Counted from the first letter of the stretch, positions 18,084-28,368 are shown. The stretch: DNA of 64,000 nt from Flavobacterium stagni (GCF_004122105.1 NZ_SBKN01000001.1:868001-932000), one strand, 5' to 3'. Program-made: numbers and translations. Notes: generated from the letters alone by a model not told the origin.

Positions 18084-20504
18084 TTAATTCTCGTTTTTTT
18101 CCAGCGCATCCAATTCTTCATCGGTATGCTCCAAAATGTCAATGGTGGGTTCTATAAATTCTTGTTTATTAGCGAGTGATTTATTGAGCGAAAGTACCAA
18201 AGACGGTAATAAAACCAAATTCGATAACATTCCGAAACACAAGGTAATGGCCACTAATCCTCCTAACGCCACTGTCCCGCCAAAACTCGACAACATGAAT
18301 ACCGAGAACCCGAAGAACAATACGATGGAAGTGTAGAACATACTGATTCCCGCATCGTCAAAGGTTGCAAAAACCGACTTTTTAATTTTCCAATCGTTTC
18401 GCGACAATTCCAATCGGTATTGGGCTAAAAAGCGCAAGGTATCGTCGACCGACATTCCAAACGCAATTCCAAAAACCAAAAGGGTAGAAGGTTTTAACGG
18501 AATGCCGAGGAAGCCCATCAAGCCTGCCGTCATCAATAAGGGAAGAAGGTTTGGAATAATTGAAACCAATACCATTTTGAAGGAACGGAACATGATGGCA
18601 ACTAATCCGCCGGTAATGAAAAAAGCAAACAACAAGGAAGATAATAAGTTGTCTAACAAATAATTGGTTCCTTTTTGAAATACCGAAGAACGTCCCGTGA
18701 TGACCACATTGTAGCGCTCTTTTGGGAAAAGCTTGTCGGCTTTTTGACGAATTTGCTGTTCGATCCATGGCATTTTTTCACCATTTTCATCCTTGATAAA
18801 GGTGGTAATTCGCGCAATGGATTTGTCATCGCTTAGATAACTTTTGAAGAGATTGGCGTTTTTGCCTTTGGCAGTATTTTTTATGTAAGAAGCAATAAAC
18901 AATTCCTCTTGTGAAGAGGGTAATTGGAAGTATTCAGGGTTGCCATTGTAATAGGCTTGTTTGGCATATTTGGCCACACTCACTATCGATAAGGGTTGCG
19001 AAAGATCGGGAATGTCGGTGATGGTTTCTTCCAACTCTTCCATGCGACGAAGATTGGTGCCTTTCAGCGCTCCGTTTTTCTTTTTGGTATCAATCATGAT
19101 TTCCAACGGCATGACACCATCGAATTCCTTTTCAAAAAAGCGAATGTCAGTGAAGAAGTCGGTTTTCTTCGGCATATCCTCAATGATACTTCCCGAAATT
19201 TTGATTTCGTAAATCCCAATAATTCCGAAAATCAATAAGATTAAGGAAACGATATACACGCCCAAACGGTTGTATTTAACCGTATTGATGATCCAAACGA
19301 AAAATCCGGTGAGGTATTCGCGTTCAAGGTGACCCAAATGTCTTGGAATCGGTGCCGGAATATAACTGAAGAAAATCGGGATCAACAACAAACTCAGCAC
19401 ATAAACGGCTATGATGTTGATGGTTGTGAGTACACCAAATTCTTGAAGCAATACATTGTTCGTGGCAATAAACGTAGCAAATCCAACCGCTGTGGTAATG
19501 TTGGTCATCAACGTGGCGGTCCCAGTTTTGGTAATTACCCGTTGTAACGCTTTGGCTTTGTTGGCGTGTTTGTAGTATTCCTGGTGGTATTTATTGATAA
19601 AGAAAATACAATTGGGAATCCCAATTACGATCATTAATGTGGGCACCAATGCAGTCAACACCGTAATTTCATACCCCATTCCTCCCATGATTCCGAAGGA
19701 CCACATTACGCCGATAATTACAACAATCATCGAAATTAACGTCGCACGGAACGATCGAAAGAAGAAAAAGAATATAAGTGAAGTAATCAGTAAAGCCGCC
19801 CCAATGAACAATCCAATTTCGTCAGTGATGGTTTTGGAATTGTAGGAACGAATATACGGCATTCCAGAAACCCGTAAATCCACACCATTTGCTTGTTCAA
19901 AGGCTTTGATTTTATCCGTAAAACGACCGAGAATATATTCTTTTCGCGCTTTGGTATTGACGATTTTTTTATTCAAATAGACCGCAGAGCGCACTGCTGT
20001 TTTGTGTTTGTTGTATAACAAACCGCTGTAAAACGGCAGTTTGTTTAGTAGATCTTTACGTACAGATTGCAAATAGTTGGCATCGGCAATTTTTGTTGAA
20101 TCGACAAAAGGAACCAATTCAAAGGTTTGCAGCGAATCGTTTTTCTGTAAAATTTTTAAATTATCAACGGATAAAACTAAGCCCACTTCTTTGTCTTTGG
20201 CCAAGTTTTGTATTAAGGCGTTGTATGCCTTAAAAACTTTGGGCGTGAAAAGTTTGGGATCTTTTGTGCCAATGACTACCAGGTTTCCTTCTTCTCCAAA
20301 AACCTTCAAAAATTGGTTGTAATCCACATTGACTTGGTCATCGGAAGGAATTAAATTGGCTTCGGTATTGGAAAAGCGAATATTCTTCCATTGCAGTGCC
20401 AATCCTACTGTAATGAGTACGATGCCAGCAATGAACGCGATGCGGTTGCGAAGAATGATTCGAGCAATCAATTCCCAAAAACCGATTCCGAGTAATTTTT
20501 TCAT
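18084..20504 (-). CDS. MMPL/RND-type exporter
   Basis: 806 residues from the ATG at 20504. A longer frame reaches 20693, but the TACCTTTG box at 20522-20529 lies inside that extension, so the shorter start is chosen. Two copies of the RND half follow one another: one membrane helix, a large periplasmic loop (about 45-230 and 440-610) and then five helices. GIPNCIFFINKYHQEY and GIAFGMSVDDTLRFLAQY are the paired TM4 regions; the second holds the Asp pair typical of proton-driven members. The group is related to the hopanoid/lipid transporters (HpnN/MMPL); the substrate cannot be told. Confidence 0.85.
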   Translation of the reverse strand: MKKLLGIGFWELIARIILRNRIAFIAGIVLITVGLALQWKNIRFSNTEANLIPSDDQVNVDYNQFLKVFGEEGNLVVIGTKDPKLFTPKVFKAYNALIQNLAKDKEVGLVLSVDNLKILQKNDSLQTFELVPFVDSTKIADANYLQSVRKDLLNKLPFYSGLLYNKHKTAVRSAVYLNKKIVNTKARKEYILGRFTDKIKAFEQANGVDLRVSGMPYIRSYNSKTITDEIGLFIGAALLITSLIFFFFFRSFRATLISMIVVIIGVMWSFGIMGGMGYEITVLTALVPTLMIVIGIPNCIFFINKYHQEYYKHANKAKALQRVITKTGTATLMTNITTAVGFATFIATNNVLLQEFGVLTTINIIAVYVLSLLLIPIFFSYIPAPIPRHLGHLEREYLTGFFVWIINTVKYNRLGVYIVSLILLIFGIIGIYEIKISGSIIEDMPKKTDFFTDIRFFEKEFDGVMPLEIMIDTKKKNGALKGTNLRRMEELEETITDIPDLSQPLSIVSVAKYAKQAYYNGNPEYFQLPSSQEELFIASYIKNTAKGKNANLFKSYLSDDKSIARITTFIKDENGEKMPWIEQQIRQKADKLFPKERYNVVITGRSSVFQKGTNYLLDNLLSSLLFAFFITGGLVAIMFRSFKMVLVSIIPNLLPLLMTAGLMGFLGIPLKPSTLLVFGIAFGMSVDDTLRFLAQYRLELSRNDWKIKKSVFATFDDAGISMFYTSIVLFFGFSVFMLSSFGGTVALGGLVAITLCFGMLSNLVLLPSLVLSLNKSLANKQEFIEPTIDILEHTDEELDALEKNEN

Positions 20505-20521
20505 AGGCTCAAAAAGGTGCG

Positions 20522-20529
20522 CAAAGGTA
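20522..20529 (-). promoter_or_regulatory. -7 box of the MMPL exporter gene
   Basis: TACCTTTG on the minus strand, 17 bases before the ATG at 20504. It decides that start. Confidence 0.7.
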
Positions 20530-20654
20530 GTGAAAACCGCTGAAAACAAAAGGGTAACCTTAGAATCTTTTGTCAGAAAATGGAATTGAAATAGGGAGGC
20601 ACTGCAAACGGATAAATTTAGCGATTCACTAACAGAAATTGCTGAAGAAATTCC

Positions 20655-20662
20655 CATATTTG
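20655..20662 (+). promoter_or_regulatory. Likely -7 box of the antiporter gene
   Basis: CATATTTG, one base off TAnnTTTG, 29 bases before the ATG at 20692. Confidence 0.35.
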
Positions 20663-20691
20663 TAAAACAAACCGCTTCAATTTTCAAATTC

Positions 20692-22962
20692 ATGAAAAAT
20701 CTAAAAAATGCACTTTTTTACTTGGGAGTCACAGGAGGCTTTACGGCTCTGATTTTTTGGATTGTTACCAAAGGGAAAGATCTTGAGCTTGGACGTCATA
20801 TTGTTTCCAATGCCTCCAAAGACACCTTGTTCAATCAGTTTTTGGATTCGATGATTCATAATTTGAAGCATCCTTTGGCGATTTTACTCCTTCAAATCAT
20901 CACAATTATTATCGTAGCTCGCTTTTTTGGTTGGATATTTCGAAAGATTGGACAACCGACCGTTATTGGTGAAATTATAGCGGGTATATTTTTAGGACCT
21001 TCAGTGGTGGGGATGTACTTGCCGGAATATTCCGCATTGCTTTTTCCAACAGAATCACTCGGAAATTTACAGTTTTTGAGTCAGATCGGTTTGATTCTTT
21101 TCATGTTTGTGATCGGAATGGAATTGGACTTAAAAGTGTTAAAAAATAAAGCCAATGACGCTGTGGTAATCAGTCATGCGAGCATCGTAATTCCATTTGC
21201 CTTGGGGATTGGTTTGTCGTATTTCATTTATCATAAGTTCGCTCCCGAGGGTGTCGAATTTTTAGCCTTCAGCTTGTTCATGGGGATCGCCATGAGTATC
21301 ACTGCATTTCCTGTTTTAGCCCGTATCGTTCAAGAACGCGGCATTCATAAAACACGTTTGGGAACCATAGTAATCACTTGTGCTGCCGCCGATGATATTA
21401 CCGCTTGGTGTTTATTAGCCGCCGTTATTGCGATTGTCAAAGCAGGAACATTTATGAGTTCGCTCTACGTCATCGGTTGTGCGACTTTATACGTGTTGAT
21501 GATGTTGTTTATCGTCAAACCTTTCTTGAAAAAAGTAGGGGATTTGTATGCCAACCGCAGCGATTTAAGTAAACCCGTTGTGGCCATCTTTTTGTTGACG
21601 TTAATTGTATCGGCTTACATGACAGAAATTATTGGGATTCATGCGCTATTTGGGGCATTTATGACGGGTGCCATCATGCCGGATAACACCAAGTTTCGAA
21701 ATATTTTTATAGAAAAAGTAGAGGATGTATCGTTAATCCTTTTGCTTCCTTTGTTCTTTGTGTTTACGGGGTTGCGTACCCAAATCGGGTTGATTAGCGA
21801 TCCTGAACTCATGCGTATTACGGGTTACATCATTTTAGTGGCGGTGGCTGGTAAATTTGTAGGTTCGGCGTTGGCGGCCAAATTTGTAGGCCAAAATTGG
21901 CGCGACAGTCTTACCATCGGGGCGTTGATGAATACGCGCGGATTGATGGAATTGGTCGTGCTTAATATCGGGTATGATTTGGGTGTGTTGTCTTCAGAAG
22001 TATTTACCATGATGGTGATTATGGCCTTGGTGACCACGTTCATGACTGGACCCGCAATTGACATTATTAATTTTATTTTTAAACGAAAAGAAGCCATTCT
22101 TCCCAAGGAGAGTATTGGTGATGGTAAATTCAAAATTTTAATCTCTTTTGGGAACAATGAAAAAGGGAAATCGTTATTGCGATTGGCCCATAGTTTGGTC
22201 AAAAAACAAAAAGAAAACACCAATATTACGGCTTTGCACTTGTCGTTAAGCGATGAAATCCATTCCTATAATTTGGAAGAATACGAACAAGAAACCTTTG
22301 CGCCGATTCTTGCAGAATCCCAAGAACTCAATCAAGAAATTACGCCCATTTTAAAGTCAACCGTCGATATCGAAAATGACATTTCTGAAATTGCCGCGGA
22401 AGGTAACTTTGATTTGGTTTTGGTCGGACTAGGAAAATCCATCTTCGAAGGTTCATTGCTAGGGAAAGTACTCGGATTCACTACGCGCATCATCAATCCC
22501 GATCGTTTGTTGGATAAGTTTACAGGAAAAGAAGGATTGTTTGACAATTCCCCTTTTGATGATCGTACCCGTTTGATTATTTCCAAAAGTAAAAAGCCGT
22601 TGGGAATTTTGGTCGACAAAGAATTAAACCAAGTCAACGAAGTGTTTTTACCCATTGTAGTCACGGAAGATGTCTTTTTGCTGGATTACGCCCAAAAATT
22701 AATCGTAAACAGCAATGCCAAAGTGACGTTGTTAGATACCAACAATCATTTAAATACCCATTTTGTGGTAGAACAAGCGGTTAATGGTTTGCAACAAAAG
22801 TTCCCTGATAAAGTAGCAGTCATAGCAGAAGGTGACATCAAAGCCGGATTTATGGCGCATCAAGATTTAATGGTTATTTCATTGGAAAGTTGGAAACAAC
22901 TCGTCGATGCTCAAACGTTATGGTTGAGTACGGCACCGTCTACATTAATCATTAAACCTTAA
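20692..22962 (+). CDS. Cation:proton antiporter (CPA2/Kef type) with C-terminal universal-stress-like domain
   Basis: 756 residues. After one extra N-terminal helix, residues about 60-460 form the Na+/H+ exchanger core of 12-13 helices (GQPTVIGEIIAGIFLGPSVVG; TAFPVLARIVQERG; TCAAADDITAWCLLAAV, whose Asp pair is the ion site; NTRGLMELVVLNIGYDLG). Residues about 480-756 are soluble and look like a tandem universal-stress-type domain (FKILISFGNNEKGKSLLRLA; FDLVLVGLGKS). No TrkA-N domain is seen. It should exchange K+ or Na+ for protons across the inner membrane. It is divergent from the MMPL gene and its stop overlaps the convergent gene by 4 bases. Confidence 0.88.
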   Translation: MKNLKNALFYLGVTGGFTALIFWIVTKGKDLELGRHIVSNASKDTLFNQFLDSMIHNLKHPLAILLLQIITIIIVARFFGWIFRKIGQPTVIGEIIAGIFLGPSVVGMYLPEYSALLFPTESLGNLQFLSQIGLILFMFVIGMELDLKVLKNKANDAVVISHASIVIPFALGIGLSYFIYHKFAPEGVEFLAFSLFMGIAMSITAFPVLARIVQERGIHKTRLGTIVITCAAADDITAWCLLAAVIAIVKAGTFMSSLYVIGCATLYVLMMLFIVKPFLKKVGDLYANRSDLSKPVVAIFLLTLIVSAYMTEIIGIHALFGAFMTGAIMPDNTKFRNIFIEKVEDVSLILLLPLFFVFTGLRTQIGLISDPELMRITGYIILVAVAGKFVGSALAAKFVGQNWRDSLTIGALMNTRGLMELVVLNIGYDLGVLSSEVFTMMVIMALVTTFMTGPAIDIINFIFKRKEAILPKESIGDGKFKILISFGNNEKGKSLLRLAHSLVKKQKENTNITALHLSLSDEIHSYNLEEYEQETFAPILAESQELNQEITPILKSTVDIENDISEIAAEGNFDLVLVGLGKSIFEGSLLGKVLGFTTRIINPDRLLDKFTGKEGLFDNSPFDDRTRLIISKSKKPLGILVDKELNQVNEVFLPIVVTEDVFLLDYAQKLIVNSNAKVTLLDTNNHLNTHFVVEQAVNGLQQKFPDKVAVIAEGDIKAGFMAHQDLMVISLESWKQLVDAQTLWLSTAPSTLIIKP

Positions 22963-25439
22963 AAACCGAGGTCTAATACATAACTGATTTTCAACGAAAG
23001 ATTGTCCTCAAATTTTGGCAATCCATACGGACCGTAACGGGTGAAAAAGGTTACACCAAAGCCTTTGAAGAGTTGGTTAACTTCGATACCGCTTTCAAAA
23101 TAGCCTTTTTCCATCGTTTTATAGGTAAATCCAATATGGCGGTTTTGGTTTTCCATAGTACCAAATGCCACGCGGGATACTACCGAAATTTCGGGTTTGA
23201 TTTTATAGGCCAATTTGACTTTGTTAAACGTGTGTCGCGCTTGCAAACTCACATACCGACTGGAGAAAAATTCATTGAAAAACATCGTTTCAAAACTGTA
23301 TTTCCCTGCGAAAGTAATGCGTTTTAAAAGAGCGTCTTTATTTAAGTTGTTAGGCGCAATACTGTACAAATGCGTCAGTGGTGCTTCTCCAAAAACCAAA
23401 CCGCTTTGAAGAATGAAAGCCGTTTCGTGTCCGGATAGATATTTAATCTCGTGCGTAATACGAAAATCTACTTTGGAATAACTAAAATCGGAACCCAATA
23501 AATGATTGAACGACTGGGTGAGTTGTAAGGCAAATTTTGGAAAACGTTTGTCGATTTCCAATCGTCCCGTTGAAGTTTGCATGTACGAACTAAACGGATT
23601 CCATTGTATCGCAAACTGCGCTGTGGTGAGGTTGTAATCGGTTAACGCTTCAGTTCCCCGAACATACGTATAATCAAACAGCGGTTTTACAGCACTTCGC
23701 GACAAACCAAAATACATTTCAGTCTTGGGAATGTATTTGCTTTCTATAAAAGCATTGGCCGTTTTATGGTTGTAAAAAGTCGAAATATTGATCGGTCGCG
23801 GATCGTAAATTTTAAAGCGACGGCTTTGTGTTGCAAATTGAATCTGACCAATTTCGGCGACATCATCGGTGTACGAAGCCGAAACCCAAGTGGTTGTCTC
23901 TTTGTCCAAAAGCAACGAGGGTGTCAGTTGGTATTTCCATCCATTGTCTTTTAATCCATATGCAACATAAGCTCCTAAACGGTATTTTTCAGATAATTTA
24001 TCATTGGTCACCCCGCCAATCCCAAATCGAAATCCTTCGTAATTGTTATACTTCAACAAGGTTCGCAAATCAATATCAAAAAAGCTTACCGGTAAATAGC
24101 CGTTAAATATTTTCTTTCCTAAAAAGATTTTGTGCTCGATTTTCTCCGCGGCCGATAAACTGTCAATGTTGATATAAGTAGGCGCTTTTCTTCGGTCGAT
24201 TGAGTCCCGTTGAAAATTACGCCAATAGCCTTCGGGCTTACTCATGCTCGATTCTGGAACTTCAATGCGAATGGCGGGTTGTTTGATGATGACATTCTCA
24301 TTGATTTTGACATCATACGGTTTGGATTCCAATTTCAAATACATGCGGTCCGAGGCATTCTGTCCCAAACCTTCAATGCTGGAATTGAATTTGATGGTTC
24401 CACCAAAGATTTTTAAATCTTCTGTATTGTTGCCCTTTACAACGGTAAACGTTCGCTTTTCGGGAAACCAAATCTGGTGTTTTTTTAGGTAATTAAAACT
24501 AAAGGTCGCATTGATATTGACCACACCATAAACACGATAAAAAGCTTTCGCAATGGCAAAATTCTCGGCATCAATGTATAATAATCCACGAAGTTTGTTG
24601 GAGTTTAATTTTTTTGGTTGAAAATAGATGCGGTAGACTTTTCGATCCTGAATTTTAACAGTGTCGATCATTTTGAAAACAAACATTCTTCGCCCTGCAT
24701 TGGAAACCGGATTTTGAACCGAAACTTCCAAGATGTCCAAATGGTTTTCATACAACGAATAGGAAACCAAATTCAGGCCCAAATATTCATACAACGGTTT
24801 TTTAAACCCGGCCATGCGCGAAGCCAAAACCGTTTCCTTTGTACCGTATTTACTGTGTTGAATTAAGTTGACCTTCTCCGTTTGGTAAATGTGCTGTTTT
24901 TCAACTAATTTTTTGAATTTATAATTGGTGGAATCCAAGACGAGTTTGGGCTTGCCAAACCAACGCGATTTATAGGTTGTGTCAATTTTTGAAGCAATCG
25001 AATCGGGATTTGCCGTTACCAATAAATGCTCGTAATTCTTGTATTCGTAGGTGTTGAGTACTTTCTCGGGTTGGTTTTGGTTCCGACTTTCAATCACCTT
25101 TTTAATCACCAAGTTGGTTTGGTTGTCGGTATACATTTCTTGGTTGGCTTGTGAATTGTCCGAAACCATTTTGATGATGATGTATTTGGCGCCCACGCTC
25201 AAGTAATGGCTTTTGTCGTGGTAACCTTTGTAGCTCACATTGATGGGTTTGCTTTCATCTTTGATGTCAACGGTGAATCGGCCTTCCCAATTGGTGTACA
25301 GTATTTTATTGTTGTAATTGATTTTAGCAAAAGCAATAGGAATCGTCGTGTCATAGTCAATCACTTGACCGTGCATGATTTTTTGGGCAAAAAGAATTTG
25401 GGTGAGAAAAAATAACCCGAGTATCCAACTCTTTTTCAT
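22959..25439 (-). CDS. DUF5686 outer-membrane protein with carboxypeptidase-regulatory-like domain
   Basis: 826 residues from the ATG at 25439. A start 10 codons upstream overlaps the TACCTTTG box and is rejected. The signal peptide ends near LFA|QK (residue 18). A carboxypeptidase D regulatory-like beta domain (HGQVIDYDTTIPIAFAKI) covers about 20-95. The rest matches the DUF5686 pattern, with a C-terminal series of amphipathic strands ending in YVLDLGF, as in outer-membrane barrels. It is not TonB-dependent: no plug domain is seen. Its function is not known. Confidence 0.82.
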   Translation of the reverse strand: MKKSWILGLFFLTQILFAQKIMHGQVIDYDTTIPIAFAKINYNNKILYTNWEGRFTVDIKDESKPINVSYKGYHDKSHYLSVGAKYIIIKMVSDNSQANQEMYTDNQTNLVIKKVIESRNQNQPEKVLNTYEYKNYEHLLVTANPDSIASKIDTTYKSRWFGKPKLVLDSTNYKFKKLVEKQHIYQTEKVNLIQHSKYGTKETVLASRMAGFKKPLYEYLGLNLVSYSLYENHLDILEVSVQNPVSNAGRRMFVFKMIDTVKIQDRKVYRIYFQPKKLNSNKLRGLLYIDAENFAIAKAFYRVYGVVNINATFSFNYLKKHQIWFPEKRTFTVVKGNNTEDLKIFGGTIKFNSSIEGLGQNASDRMYLKLESKPYDVKINENVIIKQPAIRIEVPESSMSKPEGYWRNFQRDSIDRRKAPTYINIDSLSAAEKIEHKIFLGKKIFNGYLPVSFFDIDLRTLLKYNNYEGFRFGIGGVTNDKLSEKYRLGAYVAYGLKDNGWKYQLTPSLLLDKETTTWVSASYTDDVAEIGQIQFATQSRRFKIYDPRPINISTFYNHKTANAFIESKYIPKTEMYFGLSRSAVKPLFDYTYVRGTEALTDYNLTTAQFAIQWNPFSSYMQTSTGRLEIDKRFPKFALQLTQSFNHLLGSDFSYSKVDFRITHEIKYLSGHETAFILQSGLVFGEAPLTHLYSIAPNNLNKDALLKRITFAGKYSFETMFFNEFFSSRYVSLQARHTFNKVKLAYKIKPEISVVSRVAFGTMENQNRHIGFTYKTMEKGYFESGIEVNQLFKGFGVTFFTRYGPYGLPKFEDNLSLKISYVLDLGF

Positions 25440-25466
25440 GTTGCTTATTGGCTTTTGTAAGAATGA

Positions 25467-25474
25467 CAAAGGTA
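25467..25474 (-). promoter_or_regulatory. -7 box of the DUF5686 gene
   Basis: TACCTTTG on the minus strand; the transcript should start about 20 bases before the ATG at 25439. Confidence 0.7.
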
Positions 25475-25477
25475 GAA

Positions 25478-25515
25478 ATAAAAAAATCCGTCAAGGAATT
25501 CCCGTTGACGGATTT
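25478..25515 (-). terminator. frr terminator
   Basis: Arms AAATCCGTCAA and TTGACGGATTT (25484-25494 and 25505-25515), followed on the minus strand by a run of seven T. Confidence 0.85.
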
Positions 25516-25535
25516 TGTATAGTTTAACGAAAAAC

Positions 25536-26096
25536 TTACACTTTCATGATTTCGGCTTCTTTTACTGCCAAATGTTCTTCGATTTTTTTGATGAAATTAT
25601 CCGTTAATTTCTGAACATCGTCTTCTGCTTTTTTACACAAGTCTTCAGAAACACCGTCTTTTTCTAATTTTTTGATTTCCGTATTGGCATCTTTTCGGTG
25701 GTTGCGAATACCAATTTTTGCATCTTCCGCTTCATTTTTCGCTTGTTTTACCAAATCACGACGACGTTCTTCGGTCAAAGGCGGAACGCTAATGATGATT
25801 ACATCACCATTATTCATTGGGTTGAAACCGATATTAGCCATCAAAATCGCTTTTTCAATCGGGGTCAACATGCTTTTTTCATACGGTTGAATGGTCAATG
25901 TACGTGCATCCGGCACATTGATGTTAGCAACTTGAGAAAGTGGAGTCATCGAACCGTAATAGTCAACGAAAACACTTCCCAACATTTGAGGAGAAGCTTT
26001 TCCTGCACGAATATTTAAAAACGATTTTTCAAGGTGCGCCACTGATGCGTTCATTGCATCTTTCGCTTCTTCCAGAATCAATTCAATATCTTCCAT
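25536..26096 (-). CDS. frr: Ribosome recycling factor
   Basis: 186 residues, the usual length. Conserved blocks are visible: LNIRAGKASPQMLGSVFVDYYG, PLSQVANINVPDARTLTIQPYEKS, PPLTEERRRDLVKQAKNEAEDAKIGIRN. With EF-G it splits the ribosome from mRNA after termination. It follows pyrH by 22 bases, the widely conserved pyrH-frr pair, and is closed by a terminator. Confidence 0.97.
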   Translation of the reverse strand: MEDIELILEEAKDAMNASVAHLEKSFLNIRAGKASPQMLGSVFVDYYGSMTPLSQVANINVPDARTLTIQPYEKSMLTPIEKAILMANIGFNPMNNGDVIIISVPPLTEERRRDLVKQAKNEAEDAKIGIRNHRKDANTEIKKLEKDGVSEDLCKKAEDDVQKLTDNFIKKIEEHLAVKEAEIMKV

Positions 26097-26118
26097 GAGT
26101 TTATTTGTTTAGCTACGA

Positions 26119-26826
26119 TTAAATTTTAACTACAGTTCCTACGTTTTCGCCTTGACAAATTTTCAAAAGATTTCCTTCTTTATTCATGTCAAAAACCACA
26201 ATAGGCAATTCATTTTCTTGACTCAAAGTAAAGGCTGTAGTGTCCATTACATTCAAGCCTTTTTTCAATACATCTTCAAAGGTGATGGTATCGAATTTAA
26301 TTGCATTTTTATCTTTTTCTGGGTCGGCAGTGTAGACACCGTCCACACGCGTTCCTTTTAAAATTACGTCGGCATCCACTTCCACACCGCGTAAAACCGC
26401 AGCAGTATCTGTAGTGAAATACGGATTTCCTGTTCCCGCACCAAAAATCACAATACGCCCTTTTTCCAAATGGCGTACCGCTCTTCGTTTGATATACGGT
26501 TCCGCGATCGATTCAATTTTCAAGGCAGTTTGTAAGCGGGTTTGCATGCCTTTGTCTTCCAAAGCACCTTGCAACGCCATACCGTTAATCACCGTCGCCA
26601 ACATTCCCATATAATCTCCCTGCACACGATCCATTCCATTGCTGGCTCCCGCTACACCTCTGAAAATATTTCCACCTCCAATAACAATCGCAATTTGTAC
26701 TCCTTGATCGTGGACTTGTTTGATTTCATCCGCGTATTCAGCTAAACGTTTCGGGTCAATGCCGTATTGACGGTCACCCATAAGTGCTTCACCGCTTAGT
26801 TTTAAAAGAATTCGATTGTATTTCAT
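26119..26826 (-). CDS. pyrH: Uridylate kinase
   Basis: 235 residues, the normal size. It has the amino-acid-kinase fold motifs [11 protein letters not shown] at the N terminus, [11 protein letters not shown], and the substrate loop [13 protein letters not shown]. It converts UMP to UDP with ATP in pyrimidine synthesis. It forms an operon with frr and has a TATATTTG box at 26860. A dihydroorotase of the same pathway lies at 43385. Confidence 0.97.
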   Translation of the reverse strand: MKYNRILLKLSGEALMGDRQYGIDPKRLAEYADEIKQVHDQGVQIAIVIGGGNIFRGVAGASNGMDRVQGDYMGMLATVINGMALQGALEDKGMQTRLQTALKIESIAEPYIKRRAVRHLEKGRIVIFGAGTGNPYFTTDTAAVLRGVEVDADVILKGTRVDGVYTADPEKDKNAIKFDTITFEDVLKKGLNVMDTTAFTLSQENELPIVVFDMNKEGNLLKICQGENVGTVVKI

Positions 26827-26859
26827 AATGGTAGTTCTGTTGTTTCAATTTTTGCATTG

Positions 26860-26867
26860 CAAATATA
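26860..26867 (-). promoter_or_regulatory. pyrH-frr -7 box
   Basis: TATATTTG on the minus strand, 33 bases before the pyrH ATG. Confidence 0.6.
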
Positions 26868-26904
26868 GAGATATTCTCTCGTAGAAAAAGTGAGGCGAAA
26901 AAAA

Positions 26905-27687
26905 TTATCCAAACTGGGCAGTGAATCGTTTTTTTGCTTCATCATAGCCTATTTGGAAAATTTCATCCATCTTGGATTTGTTGGTTTCAAAGGTACTATA
27001 ATTGCATAAAGCCTCGGGTTCGATGACCAAATCACAATTACCAAACTTTTGCATGTGCGTGTGCGCATAGAGCAAGTCAAAAGCTCGCGTAGTTACCGCT
27101 TTGATGGAACGCAACTGATGGGCTTCTATTTTTTCAATCGGACTCACATAAATGCCAATGATAAAATCGCATTCGTCTGCGAGAATATCAGCTGGAAAAT
27201 GATTGAGAATGCCGCCATCACTGTACATGGTGCCGTTGATTATATGAGGAGAAATCACCCCCGGAAAGGCAGAAGAAGCGAGCACGGCATCGGCGAGGGG
27301 AACTTCCGATTCAAATATTTTCAATTCGCCTTTAACCAGGTCGGTTGCTGTAATATAAAGCGGAATCTGAGAATCTTGAATTAAAGCATTTCCAAATAGC
27401 GCTTCAAAATATTTTTTAAACGAATTGGAATCAATCAATCCGGGTTTTTTTAGGGTGAAATGGGTCCAATGAAAAAAATAAATCGACTTGAAGAAATCGA
27501 GAATTTCCTCGGGTTTTTTCCCCCAAGCATAAAGTGCTCCCACGATAGAACCCGCACTAGTTCCCGAGATCACAGCCGGACGAATGCCTTGTTCTTCTAA
27601 ATATTGAAGTGCACCAGCATGGGCCAATCCCTTGGTTCCTCCACCAGAAAGTACAAAACCAATGCGTTGCGCTTGAAAAATTGACAT
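26905..27687 (-). CDS. Patatin-like phospholipase
   Basis: 260 residues from the ATG at 27687. A start at 27714 falls inside the TACATTTG box. The family's Ser-Asp dyad is complete: oxyanion loop GGGTKGLAHAG, nucleophile in ISGTSAGS (G-x-S-x-G) and Asp in SDGGILNHFP. Such proteins are cytoplasmic or membrane-edge lipid acyl hydrolases. The size matches the small RssA-like bacterial class. The gene is divergent from the thioredoxin-like gene, with overlapping promoter regions. Confidence 0.88.
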   Translation of the reverse strand: MSIFQAQRIGFVLSGGGTKGLAHAGALQYLEEQGIRPAVISGTSAGSIVGALYAWGKKPEEILDFFKSIYFFHWTHFTLKKPGLIDSNSFKKYFEALFGNALIQDSQIPLYITATDLVKGELKIFESEVPLADAVLASSAFPGVISPHIINGTMYSDGGILNHFPADILADECDFIIGIYVSPIEKIEAHQLRSIKAVTTRAFDLLYAHTHMQKFGNCDLVIEPEALCNYSTFETNKSKMDEIFQIGYDEAKKRFTAQFG

Positions 27688-27711
27688 AGGCGTGTAATAA
27701 AGGTTACTTAC

Positions 27712-27719
27712 CAAATGTA
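27712..27719 (-). promoter_or_regulatory. -7 box of the patatin gene
   Basis: TACATTTG on the minus strand, 24 bases before the ATG at 27687. Confidence 0.55.
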
Positions 27720-27729
27720 CTAAAAGAAC

Positions 27730-27737
27730 TACCTTTG
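27730..27737 (+). promoter_or_regulatory. -7 box of the thioredoxin-like gene
   Basis: TACCTTTG, 22 bases before the ATG at 27760. The two divergent -7 boxes are only 10 bases apart, so the two polymerases should exclude one another. Confidence 0.65.
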
Positions 27738-27759
27738 TACAAACAAATTAACTAAACCC

Positions 27760-28362
27760 ATGAACCCAATCATTGAAAACAGTTTACAATCGAGTTATTC
27801 CTATCAAGAATATCGAAACTTGATGCAAACCTACGCACAAGAAGGTAAAACCACGGGCGAATCCACAGAAGCCTATATTCATTACACGCATTTGAACGAA
27901 GCACGCATGCACCGTTTAGACAAAACAATGCAATTAACGCCAGAAGTTGCTCAACAATTAAAACAGTTAGCCACCGATTTTCTTTGGGTGGTTTTAGCCG
28001 AAACCTGGTGTGGAGATGCCGCTCAGGTATTGCCTGTTTTGGATAAAATGGCATCGCATACGGATAAAATAGAGTTGCGTGTTATCTTACGGGACGAACA
28101 TCCGGCGGTAATGGATTTGTTTTTGACCAATGGAACCCGTTCAATTCCGAAGCTGATTATTATTGACAAAGTTTCTGGTGAAGTAATCGGTGATTTTGGG
28201 CCACGTCCTCAAGGAGCAAAACAGCTTATTCTCGATTACAAAGCAACACACGGTGTGGTCGATGAAACCGCCAAAACGGAGTTGCAAAAGTGGTATTTAC
28301 AGGATAAAGGGGTCAGTATTCAAAATGAAATTATGGAGTTACTCAAACTTTCCATAGCATAA
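27760..28362 (+). CDS. Thioredoxin-family protein with a single active-site cysteine
   Basis: 200 residues. The thioredoxin-like core starts near FLWVVLAETWCGDAAQ, where the usual CxxC is CGDA: the second Cys is Ala, so it cannot act as a dithiol reductase by itself. The cis-Pro is in TRSIPKLIII. WCGDAAQ is characteristic of a family common in Bacteroidota and Firmicutes, so this is normal for the family and not decay. No signal peptide, so cytoplasmic. Its partner is unknown. Confidence 0.82.
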   Translation: MNPIIENSLQSSYSYQEYRNLMQTYAQEGKTTGESTEAYIHYTHLNEARMHRLDKTMQLTPEVAQQLKQLATDFLWVVLAETWCGDAAQVLPVLDKMASHTDKIELRVILRDEHPAVMDLFLTNGTRSIPKLIIIDKVSGEVIGDFGPRPQGAKQLILDYKATHGVVDETAKTELQKWYLQDKGVSIQNEIMELLKLSIA

Positions 28363-28368
28363 ACAAAG

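Noticed and set aside
20505..20693. 63-residue N-terminal extension of the MMPL exporter
   Set aside because: A TACCTTTG box at 20522 lies within it and it would overlap the start of the divergent antiporter gene; the family begins close to the first helix.
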